The notes under the pieces are model-generated. The model ran no database searches. It saw only the letters and a program-made list of their open reading frames with translations, and was not told the origin of the DNA. A DNA stretch of 64,000 bases from Chloracidobacterium sp. (GTDB lineage: Bacteria > Acidobacteriota > Blastocatellia > Pyrinomonadales > Pyrinomonadaceae). The stretch is from positions 3,293,314 through 3,357,313 of the forward strand of contig JADJWP010000002.1 in NCBI GenBank assembly GCA_016716305.1, given 5' to 3'. Shown in pieces: positions 42,829-52,643 of this stretch (its first letter is position 1; every line of letters begins with the position of its first letter). A program made the translations under genes and the position numbers.

Positions 42829-43710
42829 ATGCTTAACGCCATAAGAAATCACTGGCCCGAATATCTGATCGAGGCGTGGGGCCTCGGCACATTCATGGTG
42901 TCAGCATGCGTATTCGGTGTCCTTCTGTTTCATCCGGATTCATATCTTGCAGGATATGGCGTCATCTTTCGCAATGTCCTTATGGGAGTCGCGATGGGAA
43001 TGACCGCAATGGCGATCTTCAAATCACCGTGGGGAAAACGCTCGGGAGCGCATATCAATCCCGTCGTTACTCTGACATTCCTTCGCCTTGGCAAGATCAG
43101 TCGGCCGGATGCCGTAATGTACGTTGCTGCTCAATTTGTTGGCGGCATGTCCGGAGTCCTCCTATCTTGGTTGATCCTTGAAGAGCGGCTCGAGGCCCGA
43201 GAGGTGAATTTCGTTGCCACGGTCCCCGGTGTTTACGGTGTCTTGGCTGCTTTTGCAGGCGAGCTGACGATCGCGTTCGTAATGATGTCGGTAGTGCTCG
43301 TAACGAGCAATCATCGGATCCTGTATAAGTACACACCGATCTTTGCCGGGCTGTTGGTCGCGATCTACATACCAGTCGTATCACCGATCTCCGGAATGAG
43401 CATGAATCCGGCACGTACTTTCAGTTCAGCGGTTGCGGGGAATACATGGAACGCGGTTTGGATCTATTTCATCGCACCGTCGATCGCAATGCTCGGTGCG
43501 GCGGAAGTGTACGTTCGTGCAAAAGGCTCTAAAGCCGTACTTTGCGCAAAATTTGACCACAGCGGCAAGTCTCGCTGTATTTTCAACTGTCGATTCGACG
43601 ATATCGGGATATATCAACGTGGAAATGAATTCAGGGAGGTAAAGGCAGCCGAGAATATCGAGGTCAGGAACGATCGCCACGATGTTGACGCGGTCGCCAG
43701 GCTGTCTTGA
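42829..43710 (+). CDS. Aquaporin/MIP family channel
   Basis: A 293-residue MIP-family protein from ATG 42,829; the TTG at 42,805 falls inside the predicted promoter. Both NPA-type boxes are visible: GAHINPVVT (~68-76) and SMNPARTF (~193-200), with six membrane helices and the two half-helices. The first box reads NPV, a common bacterial variant. After the last helix is an unusually long polar tail (~70 residues) that contains HSGKSRCIFNC. It conducts water or small neutral solutes. First gene of an operon with GMC oxidoreductase, VOC and YHS genes. Confidence 0.9.
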   Translation: MLNAIRNHWPEYLIEAWGLGTFMVSACVFGVLLFHPDSYLAGYGVIFRNVLMGVAMGMTAMAIFKSPWGKRSGAHINPVVTLTFLRLGKISRPDAVMYVAAQFVGGMSGVLLSWLILEERLEAREVNFVATVPGVYGVLAAFAGELTIAFVMMSVVLVTSNHRILYKYTPIFAGLLVAIYIPVVSPISGMSMNPARTFSSAVAGNTWNAVWIYFIAPSIAMLGAAEVYVRAKGSKAVLCAKFDHSGKSRCIFNCRFDDIGIYQRGNEFREVKAAENIEVRNDRHDVDAVARLS

Positions 43711-43723
43711 TCTGGAGTCTATT

Positions 43724-45286
43724 ATGAAAGGAAATTACGATGTGATCATTATCGGCACGGGTGCAGGCGGCGGCACGCTCGCGCGCAAACTCGCACCGTC
43801 GGGAAAGAAGATCCTTATTCTCGAGCGCGGCGATTATGTAAAGCGCGAGCCTGATAACTGGAACTCCAGAGCGGTGAATGTCGAGGCGAAATACAACACC
43901 CGCGAAGTGTGGTATGACAATCAAGGCAAACCGCTGCACCCCCATACAAATTACAACGTCGGCGGTAACACGAAATTCTACGGGGCCGCCCTGTTCCGGA
44001 TGCGCGAACGTGATTTCGGCGAACTAAAGCACTATGACGGCATTTCTCCTGCGTGGCCGATCAATTACGGGGAACTCGAGCCCTTTTACACTCAGGCCGA
44101 GGCCATGTATCACGTTCACGGGACGCGCGGCGAAGACCCGACCGAACCGCCGTCCAGTGCGCCATATCCGCATCCGGCCGTGAGCCATGAGACGCGTATT
44201 AAACAACTCGCCGAAGATTTCTCCGCAATGGGTGTTAAACCATTTCACGTCCCGCTCGGGATCCAATTGAAAGAAGACAGTAGGAAAAGTCTGTGCGTCC
44301 GGTGTGCAACCTGCGATGGATTTCCGTGCCTTTTGAACGCGAAGGCGGACTCGCAGACGTGCGGCGTCGACCATGCTACTGAGTATCCGAACGTCACACT
44401 CTTGACGAATGCGTTGGTGACAAAACTCGAGACCAGCTCTACCGGCAGGTCGGTCACGGCCGTGAACGTCGAACGCAACGGTGAAAAGGAACGCTACACG
44501 GCGAATCTCGTGGTCCTTTCCGCCGGTGCGATCAACTCAGCGGCTCTGCTTTTGAGATCGGCGAACCACATGCATCCGAATGGTCTCGCGAACAGTTCCG
44601 ATCAGGTCGGTCGAAACTACATGGGTCATGTAAATTCTGTACTGCTTGCCGTTTCAAAATGCCCGAACCCGACGGTTTTTCAAAAGACGCTTGCGGTCAA
44701 TGATTTTTATTTCGGATCCGAAGATTTCCCGTTTCCAATGGGGCACATTTCGTTCGTCGGAAAGCTGGATGGCGTAACACTATCTGCCGGAGCACCCGCA
44801 ATTGCGCCGGGCTTCGCACTCGATCAGATGGCCAAACACTCGCTCGATTTTTGGCTGACGACCGAAGACCTGCCGCGTCCCGAAAATCGTGTAACGCTGA
44901 ACAGGAATGGCGACATCGTTCTGAATTACAAGCCAAACAACATCGAAGCTCATAAACGCCTGCAAGGAAAGCTCAAAGAACTGATGAATAATCAGCGGAA
45001 GTGCAACATTCACGGCAATGAATGTCACCAAGGGCTGTTCTCGCGAAATCTCTATCTCGCCGAGCAGATCCCACTCGCCGGCGTTGCACATCAGAATGGA
45101 ACGATCCGATTTGGAGATGATCCAAGAACTTCCGTTCTCGACACAAATTGCAAAGCCCACGACCTGGACAATCTATATGTCGTCGACGGCAGTTTTTTTC
45201 CGTCGAGCTCGGCGGTAAATCCGGCACTAACGATCATGGCGAATGCACTGCGGGTTGGCAGACATTTGCTTGAAAGGATGAACTAA
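43724..45286 (+). CDS. GMC family flavin oxidoreductase
   Basis: A 520-residue GMC oxidoreductase from ATG 43,724 with GGAG ten bases upstream. The FAD dinucleotide motif is IIGTGAGGGTLARKLAPSGK (~7-26). A cysteine cluster C-x2-C-x2-C-x4-C (LCVRCATCDGFPC) occurs at ~190-202. The GMC C-terminal signature SAVNPALTIMANALR is at ~500. No signal peptide is present. It oxidises an alcohol or sugar; the substrate is unknown. It lies between the aquaporin and the exported VOC protein in a stress-type operon. Confidence 0.9.
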   Translation: MKGNYDVIIIGTGAGGGTLARKLAPSGKKILILERGDYVKREPDNWNSRAVNVEAKYNTREVWYDNQGKPLHPHTNYNVGGNTKFYGAALFRMRERDFGELKHYDGISPAWPINYGELEPFYTQAEAMYHVHGTRGEDPTEPPSSAPYPHPAVSHETRIKQLAEDFSAMGVKPFHVPLGIQLKEDSRKSLCVRCATCDGFPCLLNAKADSQTCGVDHATEYPNVTLLTNALVTKLETSSTGRSVTAVNVERNGEKERYTANLVVLSAGAINSAALLLRSANHMHPNGLANSSDQVGRNYMGHVNSVLLAVSKCPNPTVFQKTLAVNDFYFGSEDFPFPMGHISFVGKLDGVTLSAGAPAIAPGFALDQMAKHSLDFWLTTEDLPRPENRVTLNRNGDIVLNYKPNNIEAHKRLQGKLKELMNNQRKCNIHGNECHQGLFSRNLYLAEQIPLAGVAHQNGTIRFGDDPRTSVLDTNCKAHDLDNLYVVDGSFFPSSSAVNPALTIMANALRVGRHLLERMN

Positions 45287-45289
45287 GAA

Positions 45290-46324
45290 ATGAAGTCGGA
45301 AAGCAAACCACTAAATTCCTTAAAGTTCGGCTGGTTCTTGGTCGCTCTGCTATCGATCCTGGCTCTTTTCGGCTCGTCGCGCGGTCAAGGCGTGTCAAAC
45401 GTCGAATCTGTCGGTTTCACCGTCTCGGATATGGACGAGGCGCTCGATTTTTACACTCGAATTCTGCCATTCGAAAAGGTGTCGGAGGTGGAGGTTTGGG
45501 GGCACGAGTTCGAACGTTTATCGGGCGTGTTCGGGGCACGGGTCCGAATCGTTCGACTGAGGCTCGGTAGTGAAACACTTGAACTGACCGAATATTTGAC
45601 GCCGCAGGGACGCCCGATCCCCGTCGATTCCAGAAGCAACGATCGCTGGTTCCAGCATATTGCGATCATTGTTTCTGATATGGATAAGGCTTATGCGTTG
45701 CTGCGGGCAAATAAGGTTCGTCACGCTTCGACCGCACCTCAGACGCTGCCAGCTTACATAACGGCTGCGGCAGGGATCAAGGCATTCTATTTCAAAGATA
45801 TTGACGATCACGTGCTTGAGATTCTTCAATTTCCTCAGGGCAAGGGCCTGCAAAAATGGCATGATCTCGAAAAATCAGGAAGGCTCTTTCTTGGGATCGA
45901 TCATACCGCGATCGTGGTCGGCGATACAGACGCCAGCTTGAAATTCTATGAGCAAAGACTCGGTTTAGCGGTGGCCGGAACTAGCGTCAATTACGGCAAC
46001 GAACAGGAGCATCTCAACAATGTGTTCGGCGCAAAGCTTCATATCACCGGTTTGAAGACAAAACAAGACGGCATCGCAGTCGAGTTTCTTGAATATATAG
46101 CGCCGGCGGACGGACGCCCCTACCCGAAGGATTCGAAGTCCAATGATATCTGGCATTGGCAAACCAGCTTTGATGCCGGCGGCTTCGAAAGCCTTCTAAC
46201 CGGCTATCGTACAGGGTTCATTTCGAGCGGGTCGGTGCTTTTCGGCAATGGTCAGCTTGGGTTTCGCAAAGCGGCTTTGATCCGCGACCCGGACGGACAC
46301 GCCGTTCGGCTTACCGAACGGTGA
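45290..46324 (+). CDS. Exported protein with two VOC (glyoxalase-like) domains
   Basis: A 344-residue protein with an N-terminal hydrophobic segment (residues ~12-31, FGWFLVALLSILALFG), which should direct it to the periplasm. Two VOC/glyoxalase-type domains follow, beginning VESVGFTVSDMDEALDFY (~38) and GIDHTAIVVGDTDASLKFY (~199). The vicinal-oxygen-chelate family binds metals and acts on small electrophiles or aromatics; exported tandem VOC proteins are of unknown function. It starts four bases after the GMC gene, so it is cotranscribed. Confidence 0.86.
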   Translation: MKSESKPLNSLKFGWFLVALLSILALFGSSRGQGVSNVESVGFTVSDMDEALDFYTRILPFEKVSEVEVWGHEFERLSGVFGARVRIVRLRLGSETLELTEYLTPQGRPIPVDSRSNDRWFQHIAIIVSDMDKAYALLRANKVRHASTAPQTLPAYITAAAGIKAFYFKDIDDHVLEILQFPQGKGLQKWHDLEKSGRLFLGIDHTAIVVGDTDASLKFYEQRLGLAVAGTSVNYGNEQEHLNNVFGAKLHITGLKTKQDGIAVEFLEYIAPADGRPYPKDSKSNDIWHWQTSFDAGGFESLLTGYRTGFISSGSVLFGNGQLGFRKAALIRDPDGHAVRLTER

Positions 46325-46353
46325 GTTCAATGCAGAAATTAGGAGCAAACACA

Positions 46354-46839
46354 ATGAAATTATGTGATCGGAAGTTTTTATATCTGGCAGTACTTGTTGG
46401 TATCGCAATATCGCTCGCGGCCTGTGCGAAAGCGACAAATTTTGCGGCAATCGATAAAGACGACGAGGGTGCCGCACTTAAGGGTTTTGACGCAGTGGCG
46501 TATTTCGCCGTCGAGAATGCCGTTAAGGGCCGTCCTGAATACGAATATGTATGGAATGGGGCTAAGTGGCTTTTTTCGAGCGAGGAGAATCTGCAAAAGT
46601 TCAGACAGAACCCCGAGGCCTATGCGCCTCAGTTCGGTGGATATTGCTCATATGCGGTTTCTCGGGGCTATACGGCGGACGGCGATCCAAATGCCTGGAA
46701 GATCGTCGATGGAAAACTCTACTTGAACTACAACCTTGAAGTTAAGGAGATGTGGGAAAAAGAACAGCAGCAGAACATCAAGAAAGGTGAGGAGAACTGG
46801 AACGGGTTCAAGGCAAAGAAACCGCAGCACAAGGGCTAA
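46354..46839 (+). CDS. YHS-domain lipoprotein
   Basis: A 161-residue protein from ATG 46,354 with AGGAG nine bases upstream. A signal peptide with a lipobox-like ISLAAC makes it a probable lipoprotein. The body is a YHS-type domain: LKGFDAVAYFAVENAVKG and YEYVWNGAKWLFSSEENLQKFRQNPEAYAPQFGGYCSYA, given here in pieces, where the conserved GYC cysteine may bind metal. Such proteins often act in metal handling next to redox enzymes. Last gene of the aquaporin-GMC-VOC-YHS operon; a strong terminator follows. Confidence 0.88.
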   Translation: MKLCDRKFLYLAVLVGIAISLAACAKATNFAAIDKDDEGAALKGFDAVAYFAVENAVKGRPEYEYVWNGAKWLFSSEENLQKFRQNPEAYAPQFGGYCSYAVSRGYTADGDPNAWKIVDGKLYLNYNLEVKEMWEKEQQQNIKKGEENWNGFKAKKPQHKG

Positions 46840-46861
46840 TCCCGCCGGCGATCAAACATAT

Positions 46862-46894
46862 ACGGCGATGCGAAGGACGATCTTCGGTCGCCGT
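46862..46894 (+). terminator. Intrinsic terminator after YHS gene
   Basis: ACGGCGA pairs with TCGCCGT, and inside it CGAAG pairs with CTTCG, followed by a T-rich TTCTTATTCTT tail, about 23 bases after the stop. Confidence 0.85.
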
Positions 46895-46933
46895 TCTTAT
46901 TCTTAAGTGCCCGGAATACCTTGGATCGCAATT

Positions 46934-46960
46934 GGAATAAAGTGTCGAGGATCATTTGAC
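46934..46960 (+). promoter_or_regulatory. ECF-type promoter, variant spacing (GGAATAA-N17-GAC)
   Basis: GGAATAA at 46,934-46,940; the best -10 match is GAC at 46,958-46,960, one base longer than the others. It ends two bases before the glucosidase ATG, so the transcript would be nearly leaderless or the site is fortuitous. Confidence 0.4.
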
Positions 46961-46961
46961 C

Positions 46962-49646
46962 ATGAATGCTGAAAAAGAACGACTCCGACAGTCAGACGAA
47001 CGGACGAAACACTGGAAACGCTGGGGACCATATTTAAGCGAACGAGCCTGGGGTACCGTTCGCGAGGATTACAGTCCGGACGGATCGGCTTGGGACTATT
47101 TCCCACACGATCATGCCCGTTCGCGGGCATATCGATGGAACGAAGACGGCATTGCGGGGATCTCCGATCGCCATCAGAAGATGTGCTTCGCGCTCGCTCT
47201 TTGGAATGGTCAGGACCCGATCCTTAAGGAGCGTTTATTCGGACTTACCGGCAGCGAGGGCAACCACGGCGAGGACGTCAAAGAGATCTACTACTATCTC
47301 GATTCTACGCCGACGCACTCGTATATGAAGTTCCTGTATAAGTACCCGCAATCCGAATTTCCATACGTGAAATTGATCGAAGAGAACCGAGATCGCGACA
47401 AGAACGAACGCGAATTCGAGTTGATCGACACCGGGATCTTTGACGACGACAAATATTTCGATGTTTTCGTCGAATACGCAAAGTCCGACGTCGAGGATAT
47501 TCTGATCAAGATCACTGTTGCGAATCGTGGTGATGAAGCCGCGCAGATCAACGTGCTGCCAACTATCTGGTTCCGAAATACGTGGGCCTGGAACGCTTCA
47601 GATCCGAATTGTGGAATACGGAAGGCAGATGTCGGTGTCTTAGAGCTCGAATGTCCCGAGTACGGAAAAAGGTGGCTCTATTGCGAAGGCTCGCCGGAGT
47701 TGCTGTTCACGGAAAATGAAACGAATAGTGAACGGCTTTTTGGCAGTAAGAGTCGCACACCGTTCGTTAAGGACGGGATCAACGATTATATAGTTCAGGG
47801 CCGTGCTGATCGCATAAACCGAGCGGAAGTCGGTACAAAGGCATCAGCGAACTACAAGCTCAATGTTCCCGCGAAATCGCAGATCAGCGTGCGGCTTCGA
47901 CTTTCAGACATCGATCTCACCGGTATCAGAGCATTGACCAAAAGCAGATCGACCTCTGCATCGATTCGGGCTGGCGGCGCCGACCCTTTTGCAGATTTTG
48001 ATAATTGCTTTGCAGCACGCATTCGCGAAGCTGATGATCATTACGCATCGATCGTTCCCCCGGAGCTCTCTGAAGATGCAAGGAACGTTCAGCGGCAGGC
48101 ATTTGCGGGAATGCTCTGGTCGAAACAGTTTTACCACTACGTGGTGAAGGACTGGCTCGAAGGTGACAATAGCAAGGCGATCCCCCCAGCCGAACGCCTT
48201 CACGGGCGAAACAGCGAATGGCGGCATCTGTACAATGCAGACATTATCTCGATGCCCGACAAATGGGAATATCCGTGGTATGCGGCCTGGGATCTTGCTT
48301 TTCACTGCATCCCGCTCGCACTGATCGATCCGAACTTCGCAAAAGAACAGCTATTGCTTATGCTGCGCGAATGGTACATGCACCCGAATGGACAGATCCC
48401 CGCTTATGAATGGGCTTACGGCGATGTGAATCCCCCGGTTCACGCATGGGCCGCGATGCGGGTTTATCAGATCGAAAAGAAACGCACCGGTCGCGGCGAT
48501 CGCAAGTTCCTCGCGAGAGTTTTCCATAAGCTGCTGCTCAATTTCACTTGGTGGGTGAACCGCAAGGATTCGGAGGGCATGAATGTCTTCGAAGGCGGTT
48601 TTCTCGGCCTCGACAATATCGGCGTCTTTGACCGATCGCGTCCGTTGCCGACCGGCGGAAAGCTGGCACAGTCTGACGGGACGAGCTGGATGGCAATGTA
48701 CTGCCTTAATATGCTCGCGATCGCGCTGGAGCTTGCCGTCGAAGATAGCACCTACGAGGATGTCGCGAGTAAGTTCTGGGAACACTTCCTGCATATTTCA
48801 GATGCGATGAATAATCTGGGCTCCGAAGGTATTTCGCTTTGGGACGACGATGACGGGTTTTACTACGATGTGCTGCATCTGCACGGCGAGGGCAACAAGC
48901 CGCTGAAGGTCCGTTCGATGGTCGGCCTGATACCGCTTTTTGCGGTGAGCACGATCGAGCCCGAAGCGCTCGACGCACTGCCGAATTTCCGGCGTCGGTT
49001 GCAATGGTTCATAGACAATCGCCCCGATCTCACCGCAAACGTTGCGTGTATGCGAACCCCCGGCATGGGCGAACGCCGACTTTTGGCCGTTGTTTATCGC
49101 GAGCGGCTTGAGAGCGTTCTAAGTGTAATGCTCGACGAAACCGAGTTTCTTTCGCCATTTGGCGTCCGGGCTGTATCAAGGTTCCACAAAGCCAATCCGT
49201 ACATATTGAACGTGAATGGGGAGGAACATCGCGTCGACTATGAACCGGGCGAATCTTCCAGCGGCCTGTTTGGGGGAAATTCCAACTGGCGTGGGCCGAT
49301 CTGGTTTCCGGTCAATTATCTATTGATCGAATCGCTGCAGAAGTTCCATCACTACTACGGCGATGACCTCAAAGTTGAATGCCCGACGGGTTCGGGGAAT
49401 TTCTTGAACCTTTGGGAGGTTTCGCAGGAATTATCGCGGCGGCTTTCGAGTATATTCTTGCGGAACGGCGATGATATGCGCCCGGTGTTCGGCAAGAATG
49501 AGAGGTTTCAAACAGACGAGCATTTTCGTGATCACGTCTTGTTCTACGAGTATTTTCATGGCGATGACGGTTCGGGCGTTGGTGCGAGCCATCAGACCGG
49601 TTGGACCGGACTCGTCGCAAAACTGCTCCAGCAGAATCGAAGCTGA
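46962..49646 (+). CDS. GH63-like glucosidase
   Basis: An 894-residue cytoplasmic glycoside hydrolase from ATG 46,962. The N-terminus WKRWGPYLSERAWGTVREDYSPDGSAWDYF and the later WDLAFHCIPLALIDPNFAKEQLLLML are typical of the bacterial GH63/mannosyl-oligosaccharide-glucosidase-like group, with an (alpha/alpha)6 barrel. Family members hydrolyse alpha-glucosidic bonds in glucosides such as glucosylglycerate. No signal peptide is present. It lies between the stress operon and ManC; a role in compatible-solute or glycogen turnover would fit but is only inferred. Confidence 0.88.
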   Translation: MNAEKERLRQSDERTKHWKRWGPYLSERAWGTVREDYSPDGSAWDYFPHDHARSRAYRWNEDGIAGISDRHQKMCFALALWNGQDPILKERLFGLTGSEGNHGEDVKEIYYYLDSTPTHSYMKFLYKYPQSEFPYVKLIEENRDRDKNEREFELIDTGIFDDDKYFDVFVEYAKSDVEDILIKITVANRGDEAAQINVLPTIWFRNTWAWNASDPNCGIRKADVGVLELECPEYGKRWLYCEGSPELLFTENETNSERLFGSKSRTPFVKDGINDYIVQGRADRINRAEVGTKASANYKLNVPAKSQISVRLRLSDIDLTGIRALTKSRSTSASIRAGGADPFADFDNCFAARIREADDHYASIVPPELSEDARNVQRQAFAGMLWSKQFYHYVVKDWLEGDNSKAIPPAERLHGRNSEWRHLYNADIISMPDKWEYPWYAAWDLAFHCIPLALIDPNFAKEQLLLMLREWYMHPNGQIPAYEWAYGDVNPPVHAWAAMRVYQIEKKRTGRGDRKFLARVFHKLLLNFTWWVNRKDSEGMNVFEGGFLGLDNIGVFDRSRPLPTGGKLAQSDGTSWMAMYCLNMLAIALELAVEDSTYEDVASKFWEHFLHISDAMNNLGSEGISLWDDDDGFYYDVLHLHGEGNKPLKVRSMVGLIPLFAVSTIEPEALDALPNFRRRLQWFIDNRPDLTANVACMRTPGMGERRLLAVVYRERLESVLSVMLDETEFLSPFGVRAVSRFHKANPYILNVNGEEHRVDYEPGESSSGLFGGNSNWRGPIWFPVNYLLIESLQKFHHYYGDDLKVECPTGSGNFLNLWEVSQELSRRLSSIFLRNGDDMRPVFGKNERFQTDEHFRDHVLFYEYFHGDDGSGVGASHQTGWTGLVAKLLQQNRS

Positions 49647-49706
49647 ATCTTCCGGTGAGAGGTTTGGAAGGCCATATTCGGTCCGCCCACTTTCCCGCAA
49701 ACTGAT

Positions 49707-49732
49707 GGAATAATTCGCATTATCCGGTTGAT
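49707..49732 (+). promoter_or_regulatory. ECF-type promoter, GGAATAA-N16-GAT
   Basis: GGAATAA at 49,707-49,713 and GAT at 49,730-49,732, giving a leader of about 30 bases to the ManC-like start at 49,769. Confidence 0.68.
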
Positions 49733-49768
49733 CTAACAGTTGCGTACGATTTCAAGCATGGAAGAATT

Positions 49769-50743
49769 ATGGATCACACTGTAACAGAAGAGCCTAAAAG
49801 ATATGACGGTCCCGGCCGGACGACAACCGAACGCCATGCGGTTATCCTCGCTGGCGGGGACGGTTCGCGTTTGAGGTCATTGACGCGTGCCATTGCCGGA
49901 GATGAGCGTCCAAAACAGTTCTGTCCGATTCTGAACGATCGAACGTTGTTGGAGGAGACACGCGATCGGGTGGCATTGAAGATCAAGCCCGAGAACACAT
50001 TCTTCAGCCTGACTCAGAAACATGAACCGTTTTACAAACACTCTCTTTGGGATGTTTCAGAAGCGAACCGGGTAGTTCAGCCGATCAACAGAGGTACCGC
50101 TCCTGCGATACTCTATAGCCTATTGCGTATCGCAAATAATTCGCCTGAAGCAACGGTCGCCTTCTTTCCTTCAGATCATTATTTCTCGGACAACGAAGAA
50201 TTTATGGAAATGGTGGAAAGCGCATTTCGTGCCGTCGAAATAAACCCCCATTCGGTCGTTTTGCTTGGTTTTGAGGCAACGAAAGCGGAGACGTCGTACG
50301 GGTGGATCGAGCCGGTCGAATCGCTTTTCGGCGGTCTTACGCATTCGGTCAGCCGGGTGAAGCGGTTTTGGGAAAAACCATCTCATCGGACGGCCCGGAA
50401 ACTGAAGGAACAAAGGTGTCTCTGGAACAGTTTCGTGATGGTCGGCAAAGCAAGAGGATTTCTCGAGATGTTCCGAAAGCATCTTCCGGATCTCTATCGT
50501 GTGTTTGTCGCATCGGCGCCAGCGTTAGGTACAGCAGGCGAGTCTTCAATGATCAGTTCGATCTACGAACGGATCACCGATGTAAATTTTTCCCAGGACG
50601 TTTTGGAAAAGGCGACAGATGAACTCTTGGTGCTGCGAGTCGGCGACGTCGGGTGGTGCGATCTCGGCGAGCCAAAACGAGTGATGCGAACACTTACAGG
50701 ATTAGACGTAAAACCCGCATGGACGCGGGCGTTTGCAGCTTAG
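49769..50743 (+). CDS. Mannose-1-phosphate guanylyltransferase-like nucleotidyltransferase
   Basis: A 324-residue sugar-phosphate nucleotidyltransferase. HAVILAGGDGSRLRSLTRAIAGDERPKQFCP (in parts at ~26-56) is the nucleotide-binding signature and matches ManC/GMP-type enzymes. VAFFPSDHYFSDNEEF (~130-145) holds the metal-binding Asp, and WEKPS with WNSFVMVGKA and WCDLGEPKR follow. There is no C-terminal isomerase domain. It likely makes GDP-mannose or a related NDP-sugar. A frame-broken glucose dehydrogenase gene follows on the same strand. Confidence 0.88.
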   Translation: MDHTVTEEPKRYDGPGRTTTERHAVILAGGDGSRLRSLTRAIAGDERPKQFCPILNDRTLLEETRDRVALKIKPENTFFSLTQKHEPFYKHSLWDVSEANRVVQPINRGTAPAILYSLLRIANNSPEATVAFFPSDHYFSDNEEFMEMVESAFRAVEINPHSVVLLGFEATKAETSYGWIEPVESLFGGLTHSVSRVKRFWEKPSHRTARKLKEQRCLWNSFVMVGKARGFLEMFRKHLPDLYRVFVASAPALGTAGESSMISSIYERITDVNFSQDVLEKATDELLVLRVGDVGWCDLGEPKRVMRTLTGLDVKPAWTRAFAA

Positions 50744-50807
50744 AAAAAGAATGAGGGCCGTTGGCCCGATGTCGCGAAAAGAAGGAACCTGTCTGAATTC
50801 ATAGATC

Positions 50808-51916
50808 ATGAAAGCAATTGCAATACAACCTGGGATCAAGAACTCTGCCCATTTAGTTGAGATGCCGATGCCGGACATTGCGGAAATTCCGAATGGCCGA
50901 GGCGTGTTGGTCAAGGTCCTTCGCGTCGGTGTCGATGGTACCGACAAGGAGATCAATAATGCCGAGTACGGTGCAGCACCGATCGGAGAGAATTTTCTTG
51001 TCATAGGACACGAGGGCTTTGGAGTTGTCGAAGAAGTCGGCCCAAATGTTCGCGAGCTAAAAAAGGGCGACTATGTGGTGGCAACGGTTCGCCGCCCGGG
51101 GTCGAGTATTTACGATCTCATCGGCACAAACGATATGACCACCGATGACGTGTATTTCGAACGGCATCAATCTGCGTCACGGGTATCTGTCAGGAGTATT
51201 ACGTCGATGACGCCGAATTTGTCGTTAAGGTGCCGCGTGGACTTAAAGATGTGGGCGTCCTGCTGGAACCGATGACGGTTGTGCAGAAAGGCGTTACACA
51301 GGCGTATGAGATCCAAAGACGCTTGCGGGTCTGGAAGCCGAAACGAGCCGCCGTGATGGGCGCGGGCACAATAGGATTGCTTGCGACGTTGGTATTTCGC
51401 TTACGTGGGATCGATGTCGTAACATTTGGCCGCACGCCGAAGCCATATCTCAATTCTGACCTTATTGAAGAGTTGGGAGCGACGTACGTTTCAACAGACG
51501 ATGTTGCTATTCACGACTATTCGGCGCAAAACGGCGGATTCGATATCATTTTTGAGGCAACCGGCTTTTCGCCCATCGTCTTTGATGCGATGCAGGCACT
51601 TGCAAAGAATGGCGTGCTGGTGCTTTCCAGCGTGACCGGCGGCGATCGAAAGGTCGAAGTTCCGGCCGACCGGATCAACCTCGATTTCGTGTTGGGAAAC
51701 AAGGTGATGGTAGGCACCGTCAATGCAAATCGTGAGTACTTCGAGATCGGCGTAAAGGACCTTTCAGCGGCGGTCCTCGAATACGGCGACTGGCTAAGCC
51801 GGCTTTTGACGCACAGAGTGAACGGTCTCGAAGAATTCGAAAAACTTTTCGACCATCTGTCGAATAGCAAGGGCGTGATCAAGGCTTACTGCGAACTCGA
51901 AGATCAAAGGACTTAG
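50808..51916 (+). pseudogene. Glucose 1-dehydrogenase-like MDR gene, frame-disrupted
   Basis: Two overlapping reading frames together form one medium-chain zinc-dehydrogenase of about 365 residues. The first frame (50,808 to ~51,165) has VLVKVLRVGVDGTDKEI and GHEGFGVVEEVG; the second (from ~51,200, with a continuous VPRGLKDVGVLLEPMTV-type start) has AVMGAGTIGLLATLV, the NAD-binding motif. Between about 51,160 and 51,200 the frame slips twice: HGYL and EYYVDD are found in separate frames. The substrate-binding pattern is that of the archaeal-type glucose dehydrogenase. Sequencing error and true pseudogene are equally possible. Confidence 0.82.
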
Positions 51917-52334
<418 letters not shown>

Positions 52335-52553
52335 TTAAGGCGTGGGGCTAACGGGGGGGGTCGGGCCGGCGGCCCGGGGCGGATAACGTATTGCCTCGTC
52401 CCGGAGAATGATCCGTCGCGTACCTTTCTTCTTGCTTTCCAGTTTACCGTTTCGAATATCCTTCCGGATCTTTGGGACGGAAAGCGTCGATAGCTCCGCT
52501 AACTCTTCGATCGAATACGCCAGTTTCTCCCTCATCATAACATCAGCCGCCAT
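52335..52553 (-). CDS. Excisionase/MerR-like HTH protein
   Basis: A 72-residue DNA-binding protein with the helix-turn-helix motif of excisionase and MerR-like families: YSIEELAELSTLSVPKIRKDIRNGKLESKKKGTRRIILRDEAI, in parts, where a winged HTH is followed by a basic wing (KKKGTRRIILRD). The C-terminus PPRAAGPTPPVSPTP is unusual and reads through a poly-G run, so the true end may be earlier. It lies just inside the predicted attachment site, which suits an element-encoded excisionase. No integrase is in view. Confidence 0.7.
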   Translation of the reverse strand: MAADVMMREKLAYSIEELAELSTLSVPKIRKDIRNGKLESKKKGTRRIILRDEAIRYPPRAAGPTPPVSPTP

Positions 52554-52643
52554 AATATTTTTCCTCCCAACAATTCTCTCTAAACTTAGCTTCTCTACTT
52601 CTCAAAATAGAAAGCCAACGCCGCAACCATCACCGCAACAGCC

